DNA of 64,000 nt from CALCCV01 sp964388665 (lineage in GTDB: Bacteria; Bdellovibrionota; Bdellovibrionia; Bdellovibrionales; Bdellovibrionaceae): NCBI GenBank assembly GCA_964388665.1, contig CAYMBJ010000004.1, positions 1 to 64,000 on the forward strand. The letters are read 5' to 3'. The position numbers and the translations under genes are program-made. This document shows, piece by piece, positions 58,844-64,000 of this stretch. Numbering within the stretch: position 1 is the stretch's first letter; every line of letters starts with the position of its first letter. The notes under the pieces were generated by a model. It searched no databases, was not told the origin of the DNA, and saw nothing but the letters and a program-made list of their open reading frames with translations.

Positions 58844-61563
58844 TGTTGACCCTTCCTTGAAATCGCAGCGGCTTCGATGGTCGCTCTGGCCGCAGCCAGG
58901 CGCGCAATCGGCACGCGGTAGGGCGAACAACTCACGTAGTCAAGCCCGACGGAATGGAAGAATCCAATCGACTCAGGATCCCCCCCATGCTCACCGCATA
59001 TCCCCGTTTTCAAATCTGGCCTCGTCCTTCGTCCTAAGTCAACAGCCATCTTAACAAGCGCGCCAACGCCCACTTGATCGATGGTTACAAAGGGGTCACG
59101 AGCAAAAATTCCTTGGGAAACATAGGAGCCTAGAAAGCGACCGGCATCGTCGCGCGACAGACCGAGGGTGGTCTGCGTCAAATCGTTGGTGCCAAAGCTG
59201 AAAAAATCAGCATGAAGAGCCACTTGATCGGCGGTCACGGCCGCTCGAGGTAATTCTATCATTGTCCCCACAAAGTATTCAAACTTAACGGCTTTCTCAG
59301 TTTGCACTTTAAGAACTTCTGAATGCGTGAGATCTTTCAAAATCTCCAACTCTTTATCGATGGCCACGAGCGGAATCATGATCTCTGGCGCAAGCTTTTT
59401 GCCCTCAGAAATCAACTGCGCCGTCGCCTCGGCAATCGCGCGCACTTGCATGCGATAGATCTCTGGAAAAGTGATCGCCAAGCGACAGCCCCGGTGCCCC
59501 AGCATCGGATTGAATTCGTGCAAGGAGCTCAGTTTGATCCGAAGCTTATCATAGTCCCAACCGATTCTCTTAGCGAGCTCTTTGGTGTCCCCTTCGGAGT
59601 GTGGGACAAACTCGTGCAAGGGAGGATCGAGCAAACGAATGGTCACAGGAAATCCATCCATGATTTTAAAAATTTCGTAAAAATCTGAGCGCTGCATGGG
59701 CAACAATTTCCCCAACGCTGCCTCACGCTGCACTTTTGATTCGGCAAGAATCATTTCACGAACGGCATCAATACGATCCGCACCAAAAAACATATGCTCG
59801 GTTCGGCACAGGCCGATCCCTTCGGCGCCAAAATCTCTGGCCACCTTGGCGTCTTTAGGAGTGTCGGCATTGGCTCTCACTTTGAGCCGCCGCTTTTGAT
59901 CGGCAATCTTCATGAGCTGATCAAAAGCCCCACCCAAAACCGGGTCCACAGTTTTGACTTCGCCCAAATAGACATCGCCAACTCCACCGTCCAACGTGAT
60001 CACATCCCCCTTTTTCAAGACATAACCTTTGGCGCGAAGGGTTTCGTTCTGATAATCAATTTCCACTTCACTGCAGCCAGCCACGCAGCACTTGCCCATG
60101 CCCCGAGCCACCACCGCTGCATGCGAGGTCATCCCACCCCTGGTAGTGAGGATCCCCTGCGAAGCAATCATCCCACCAATGTCTTCGGGACTGGTCTCCA
60201 CGCGCACCAGGATCACCTTTTTGCCCTGCTCTTTCCAGTCAATGGCCTCTTCGCTAGAAAACACGATTTGCCCACACACGCCTCCGGGACTGGCTGCCAA
60301 GCCCCGCGCCAAATGGGTCTTTGCCGCCTTGGGATCAAGGGTCGGATGCAGGAGTTGATCAAGAGAGGCGGGATCAATGCGCAAGACCGCCTCGTCTTCG
60401 CTGATCAGTTTTTCTTGCAACATATCCACTGCAATTTGCAGTGCGGCCTTGGCCGTGCGCTTGCCTGTGCGTGTTTGCAACATCCACAGTCGGCCATTTT
60501 CGATGGTGAACTCAATGTCCTGCATATCGCGGTAGTGGGCTTCTAGTTTTTTATAGATCGCCACCAACTCTTCGTAAGGCTTGGGCATCAGTTCCTCCAG
60601 AGATTTGGCCTTGGCCTTTGAGTTTTGCGACTCGCGCTTGGTCAGTGGCTGAGGGGTGCGAATGCCCGCCACCACATCTTCGCCCTGAGCATTGATCAAA
60701 AACTCTCCGTAAAAACACCTCTCCCCAGTCGAGGGATCGCGAGTGAAGGCCACGCCAGTGGCCGAGTCATCACCCATATTGCCAAACACCATCGATTGGA
60801 TGTTCACAGCCGTGCCCCACTCGGCCGGAATGCTGTGAAGCTCGCGGTAAGTGATCGCGCGAGGCGTGTTCCAACTTCTGAACACCGCGGAAACCGCACC
60901 CCACAGCTGCTCCCAAGGATCTTGTGGAAAGGGGCGCCCGACCATTTGTTCCACCAAAGCTTTGAATTTTGTCACCAAGGATTTCAAATCCTCAGCCGTC
61001 AAATCCGTGTCCTGCTGGACGCCCTTTGATTCTTTCATATCCTCAAGTGTGACCTCTAGAAGTGACGAGTTCATATTCAAAACCACGTCAGAGTACATTT
61101 GAATAAAGCGCCGATAGGAGTCCCAAGCAAAGCGAGGGTTTTTAGAAATCTTGGCCAGGCCTTCAACAGTCTGATCATTCAGACCCAAATTCAAAATCGT
61201 GTCCATCATACCAGGCATTGAGGCGCGCGCTCCCGAACGCACACTCACCAACAATGGATTGCTGACATCGCCAAATTTTTTCTGCAATTTGGCTTCTACT
61301 TTTTTTAGCGCTGCTTCGATGGGTGGCCGAGACCACTCCGGCAGCGACTCTTTGTTCAAATAATAGTGAGAGCAAACTTCAGTCGAAATCGTAAATCCCG
61401 GCGGCACCGGCAATCCCAAGTTCGTCATTTCTGCCAAGTTCGCACCCTTACCACCCAACAGATTTTTTAAACTCGCACTGCCGTCGGTCTCGTCGCTGGA
61501 AAAGAAATAAACAAATTTTTCCGGAACTTTTAGCTTCGTATTGACACTCATTGAACTTTGCAT
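58840..61563 (-). CDS. ppdK: pyruvate, phosphate dikinase
   Basis: 907 residues from the ATG at 61563, where GAGGAG lies seven bases upstream; the frame is open further up (see the 9-bp repeat). It interconverts pyruvate, ATP and Pi with PEP, AMP and PPi. The ATP-grasp part begins KNLLGGKGANLAEMTNLGLP. The phosphohistidine is His481 in GGMTSHAAVVARGMGK. The PEP/pyruvate barrel holds GLCRTEHMFF, LGHRGCRLA, FGTNDLTQTT and the catalytic Cys in TGICGEHGGDP. Length fits the bacterial family. Expected in central carbon metabolism, allowing gluconeogenic or PPi-dependent flux. Confidence 0.95.
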   Translation of the reverse strand: MQSSMSVNTKLKVPEKFVYFFSSDETDGSASLKNLLGGKGANLAEMTNLGLPVPPGFTISTEVCSHYYLNKESLPEWSRPPIEAALKKVEAKLQKKFGDVSNPLLVSVRSGARASMPGMMDTILNLGLNDQTVEGLAKISKNPRFAWDSYRRFIQMYSDVVLNMNSSLLEVTLEDMKESKGVQQDTDLTAEDLKSLVTKFKALVEQMVGRPFPQDPWEQLWGAVSAVFRSWNTPRAITYRELHSIPAEWGTAVNIQSMVFGNMGDDSATGVAFTRDPSTGERCFYGEFLINAQGEDVVAGIRTPQPLTKRESQNSKAKAKSLEELMPKPYEELVAIYKKLEAHYRDMQDIEFTIENGRLWMLQTRTGKRTAKAALQIAVDMLQEKLISEDEAVLRIDPASLDQLLHPTLDPKAAKTHLARGLAASPGGVCGQIVFSSEEAIDWKEQGKKVILVRVETSPEDIGGMIASQGILTTRGGMTSHAAVVARGMGKCCVAGCSEVEIDYQNETLRAKGYVLKKGDVITLDGGVGDVYLGEVKTVDPVLGGAFDQLMKIADQKRRLKVRANADTPKDAKVARDFGAEGIGLCRTEHMFFGADRIDAVREMILAESKVQREAALGKLLPMQRSDFYEIFKIMDGFPVTIRLLDPPLHEFVPHSEGDTKELAKRIGWDYDKLRIKLSSLHEFNPMLGHRGCRLAITFPEIYRMQVRAIAEATAQLISEGKKLAPEIMIPLVAIDKELEILKDLTHSEVLKVQTEKAVKFEYFVGTMIELPRAAVTADQVALHADFFSFGTNDLTQTTLGLSRDDAGRFLGSYVSQGIFARDPFVTIDQVGVGALVKMAVDLGRRTRPDLKTGICGEHGGDPESIGFFHSVGLDYVSCSPYRVPIARLAAARATIEAAAISRKGQH

Positions 61564-61612
61564 TGGCGAACTCCTCATAGGCTTGTTGCAGCGATTATCT
61601 AATTTATCCAAA

Positions 61613-61657
61613 TCATCTATTTCATCTAATTCATCTATTTCATCTATTTCATCTAAA
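61613..61657. repeat. 9-bp tandem repeat upstream of ppdK
   Basis: Five units of TCATCTATT with single-base variants at the last positions of two units. A degenerate continuation lies at 61598-61612. On the minus strand the units are in frame with ppdK and would read DEIDEIDELDEIDD. The frame stays open back to the glycyl-tRNA synthetase stop, but no ATG is available there. Confidence 0.75.
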
Positions 61658-61686
61658 TTCGGGCTTGTCTGAACAACGAATGCATC

Positions 61687-63099
61687 TTAAAAATTCGCCA
61701 AATTCTCGCGCAAATAAGTCTTCACCTGAGTCAGGTTCACGCGATCCTGGGTCATCTTGTCGCGGTGGCGAATGGTGACAGCATTGTCTTCTAAGGTTTC
61801 AAAATCCACGGTCACACAAAAAGGCGTGCCCACTTCATCCTGGCGGCGATAGCGTTTGCCAATGCTGCCGGTTTCGTCATAATTCACATCCCACTCCTGC
61901 GCCAATTCTTCGCGAATCTTTTCGGCAACACCGCCAAGTTCTGGCTTTTTGGACAAAGGCAATATGGCCGCCTTGATCGGAGCAATATCAGGATGGAGCC
62001 CCAGCACCACTCGGACATCTTCACTCTCTCCAGAACCATAAACCTCTTCGCGATAAGCGTCGCACAGAAAGGCCAAGAACAAACGATCACAGCCAACAGC
62101 GGCTTCGATCACGTAGGGAATGTACTTTTCTTTGGCCGCTTCATCAAAATACTCCAATGATTTTCCTGAGAACTTCATGTGTTGGCTCAAATCAAAATCA
62201 CCGCGATTGTGAACGCCCTCGAGCTCAGAAAATCCCATCGGAAAGCGGTACTCCACATCCACCGCCGCGCGTGCGTAATGGGCAAGTTCATCACCCTGGT
62301 GCGGATGCCACTGTAAATTCTCAGGATTGATGCCGTAGCGAATGTAAAAGTCCCAGCGAGTGGCCTTCCACTCTTCAAAGAACTTTTCATCAGTGCCTGG
62401 TTTAACAAAATATTGCATTTCCATCTGCTCAAATTCGCGAGTGCGGAAGATGAAGTTTCCTGGAGTGATTTCGTTACGAAATGATTTACCAATCTGGGCA
62501 ATACCAAATGGAATTTTATTTCGCGAGGTGGACTGACAGTTGAGAAAGTTGACAAAGATCCCCTGCGCCGTCTCTGGTCGCAGGTAAACAATGGAGCCGC
62601 CATCCTCAACGGGACCCATGTGAGTTTTAAACATCAGATTGAACTGGCGTGGCTCAGAGAGATCCTTTGACCCACAGTTTGGGCATTTTTTATCTTTTGT
62701 GTAGGACTCCGTATTGTCGGCGCGAAATCTCGTTTTGCAAGACTTGCAGTCCACCAAAGGATCAGAAAACCCATCAACGTGGCCAGAGGCCTTCCATACC
62801 ATCGGCGCCATCAAAATTGCGGCATCAATACCGACGATGTCCTTACGGCGGGTCATCGAGCGCCACCAAGCCATTTTTACGTTGTACTTCATTTGGCTAC
62901 CCAAAGGGCCATAATCCCAACAGCTACCGAGACCGCCGTAAACTTCGCTACTCTGAAAAACCAAGCCACGTCGCTTGGACAAACTCACCAAAGTCTGTAA
63001 ATCCTGTAAACGCCGCACACTGGTCAGCGTCTTTGTTGAGCTGGCTTCCTTTTCTGAGTTGGCCGTTTTGTTGTCTTGGTTGGTCTCTTGGTCCGACAT
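61687..63099 (-). CDS. glyS: glycyl-tRNA synthetase, single-chain (eukaryote-like) type
   Basis: 470 residues from the ATG at 63099 with GGGAGA upstream; an earlier start would precede this strong site. Class II synthetase of the alpha2 form: KRRGLVFQSSEVYGGLGSCWDYGPLG (motif 1 region), a zinc-type knuckle CKSCKTRF..CPNCGS, motif 2 IGKSFRNEITPGNFIFRTREFEQMEM, and motif 3 GCDRLFLAFL. The C-terminal anticodon domain runs from about residue 375 (HPDIAPIKAAILPL). It charges tRNA-Gly. Some databases call this form GlyQS. It lies upstream of ppdK on the same strand. Confidence 0.93.
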   Translation of the reverse strand: MSDQETNQDNKTANSEKEASSTKTLTSVRRLQDLQTLVSLSKRRGLVFQSSEVYGGLGSCWDYGPLGSQMKYNVKMAWWRSMTRRKDIVGIDAAILMAPMVWKASGHVDGFSDPLVDCKSCKTRFRADNTESYTKDKKCPNCGSKDLSEPRQFNLMFKTHMGPVEDGGSIVYLRPETAQGIFVNFLNCQSTSRNKIPFGIAQIGKSFRNEITPGNFIFRTREFEQMEMQYFVKPGTDEKFFEEWKATRWDFYIRYGINPENLQWHPHQGDELAHYARAAVDVEYRFPMGFSELEGVHNRGDFDLSQHMKFSGKSLEYFDEAAKEKYIPYVIEAAVGCDRLFLAFLCDAYREEVYGSGESEDVRVVLGLHPDIAPIKAAILPLSKKPELGGVAEKIREELAQEWDVNYDETGSIGKRYRRQDEVGTPFCVTVDFETLEDNAVTIRHRDKMTQDRVNLTQVKTYLRENLANF

Positions 63100-63252
63100 C
63101 GACAGATCTCCCTCAATATAAAAATTTAGATCAGTAACCTCTATAATCAGGCCCGCGATGAGGCGACCTGTGATGCCAAAAAATCTACTGCGAAATGACT
63201 GGTTTTGCAAATGCCAGTGGACCGAAAACTTTTATGCCATTAATATTTGTAA

Positions 63253-63732
63253 ATGACTTTAATTATTACAAAAAAGTGGTTGCACCCAAGCCCTTTTAGG
63301 AAGGGTCCCAATATTGTTAAAAGTTTGGCATTTTGCGGGCTTTTGCTCTGTCTTCCATCAGCCTTGGCGGCCCCCTCTGATGCCATTAAGACGCGAGAAG
63401 AGAAAATTCGCAAAGAAATGCTGGAACTTTCGACAGAGCTCGGTGCCACCTGCATGGATTGCCACAATCTCAAAAACTTTGCCGACCCCAGCCACTATCG
63501 CTTTGCCATTGCCAAATCTCATATCGAAATTGTCGCCCTCCTGAAGCAAAAAGGCTTTGATGGTAAGTCTGCGCCCATGGCCTCCTGCACTTTTTGTCAC
63601 CAAGGAAAGCTCTATCCGCCATGGCTCCCCCCAAAAAGCAAGAAAGCAGAGGAGCAGGCCGCCGAATCGAACGCGCCACCGAGCTCACCAGAGGCTCCCC
63701 ACACCTCTCAAAATCCAAACAATCCCCTCTGA
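63253..63732 (+). CDS. small diheme c-type cytochrome-like exported protein
   Basis: 159 residues from ATG at 63253. The N-region is long (about 20 residues) before the hydrophobic core and cleavage near ALA. AGGAAGG lies further downstream before an ATT codon, so initiation there cannot be excluded. Two heme-binding motifs, CMDCH and CTFCH, lie about 40 residues apart, which indicates periplasmic electron transfer. The tail is rich in P, S, A and E. Divergent from glyS. Confidence 0.72.
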   Translation: MTLIITKKWLHPSPFRKGPNIVKSLAFCGLLLCLPSALAAPSDAIKTREEKIRKEMLELSTELGATCMDCHNLKNFADPSHYRFAIAKSHIEIVALLKQKGFDGKSAPMASCTFCHQGKLYPPWLPPKSKKAEEQAAESNAPPSSPEAPHTSQNPNNPL

Positions 63733-63784
63733 CGGCGATTAAAGTGGCGCCTAGGTTTGGAATCTTCGTATTTTTTACGGAATT

Positions 63785-64000
63785 TTATTTTTTGTGCAAT
63801 ATGGCCTGAAAGGCCGCCTCAAAAAACGCAATTTCGCCGGCATCGCCCTTAACAATGGACTCTTGATATTTTTTCGTCACCTCGGCTATGGAGCTGCCCG
63901 CCGGCAGACCGAGGACTTCATACGCATCAAAATTGTGCCCATTGTAAATAAACATCACATTGAGATTCTTGGCTCTGGCCGCCGCCCCGGTTGGATTGGC
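63785..64000 (-). CDS. C-terminal part of a J-domain-like protein (5' end outside window)
   Basis: The minus-strand frame is open from the window edge to TAA at 63785-63787, giving 71 residues. It contains FDAYEVLGLPAGSSIAEVTKKYQESIVKGDAGE and ends AFFEAAFQAILHKK. This resembles the J-domain helix pattern (Y-x-V-L-G-L.., A/K-Y, AF-x-x-I), here at the C-terminus and without a visible HPD tripeptide, so DnaK stimulation is uncertain. Convergent with the cytochrome gene. Confidence 0.65.
   Translation of the reverse strand, partial: ANPTGAAARAKNLNVMFIYNGHNFDAYEVLGLPAGSSIAEVTKKYQESIVKGDAGEIAFFEAAFQAILHKK

Noticed and set aside
59794..60546. Plus-strand open frame of 250 codons
   Set aside because: Antisense of ppdK, whose product carries all dikinase motifs.
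1..64000. tRNA, rRNA, CRISPR, transposase or phage genes
   Set aside because: Read through on both strands without finding any; a tRNAscan-SE or Infernal run would settle small RNAs.

Overview
The window reads as chromosomal DNA of a Gram-negative bacterium of the Bdellovibrio type (Bdellovibrionota). This is an inference from several marks: many signal-peptide and lipobox proteins, two lipoproteins sharing the lipobox core GFQNC, a TIGR02147-family protein, a secreted astacin, an Omp85-type barrel and a large soluble chemosensory cluster. I saw no rRNA, tRNA, CRISPR array, transposase or phage gene. Coding density is high.

Layout. 1-5.3 kb: secreted or lipoprotein genes, mostly on the minus strand, including a coiled-coil gene cut by an in-frame TAA and a beta-helix lipoprotein. 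5.5-5.7 kb: a 193-bp palindromic element. 5.7-12 kb: RNA modification (tapT, truC), an ABC exporter, an Omp85-like protein and a secreted protein with possible ADP-ribosyltransferase-like features. 12.2-28.4 kb: a possible structured leader followed by three consecutive giant lipoproteins (1951, about 1103 and 2290 aa), built from Ig-like/FN3 domains plus beta-propellers and probably co-transcribed. 28.4-42.8 kb: signalling genes. These are an HPt-REC protein, a hybrid CheA, CheW, a soluble twin-PAS receptor, CheB, an MshEN/HPt-like protein, CheY and CheR, then a REC plus GAF/PAS histidine kinase pair, a globin and a REC protein with an orphan H-box. The CheR frame is complete only if the ribosome or polymerase slips at an A AAA AAC heptamer.

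42.8-54 kb: exported hydrolases (subtilisin-like, metallo-beta-lactamase-fold, astacin) mixed with small secreted proteins, a TIGR02147 protein, YjdM/PhnA and DUF1993. 54-64 kb: housekeeping block ftsY-smc-ppdK-glycyl-tRNA synthetase, tightly packed on the minus strand, then a small diheme cytochrome and the C-terminus of a J-domain-like protein at the edge.

How it fits together: the signalling cluster has no flagellar genes beside it, its receptor has no membrane segment, and it follows directly on the giant surface-protein operon. A link between the two (sensing and surface attachment) is plausible but is only inferred from proximity. The most unusual items are the giant lipoprotein trio with its repeated GWIG...PGWC blade motif, the CheR slippery site, the interrupted coiled-coil gene, the palindromic element and the orphan H-box regulator.
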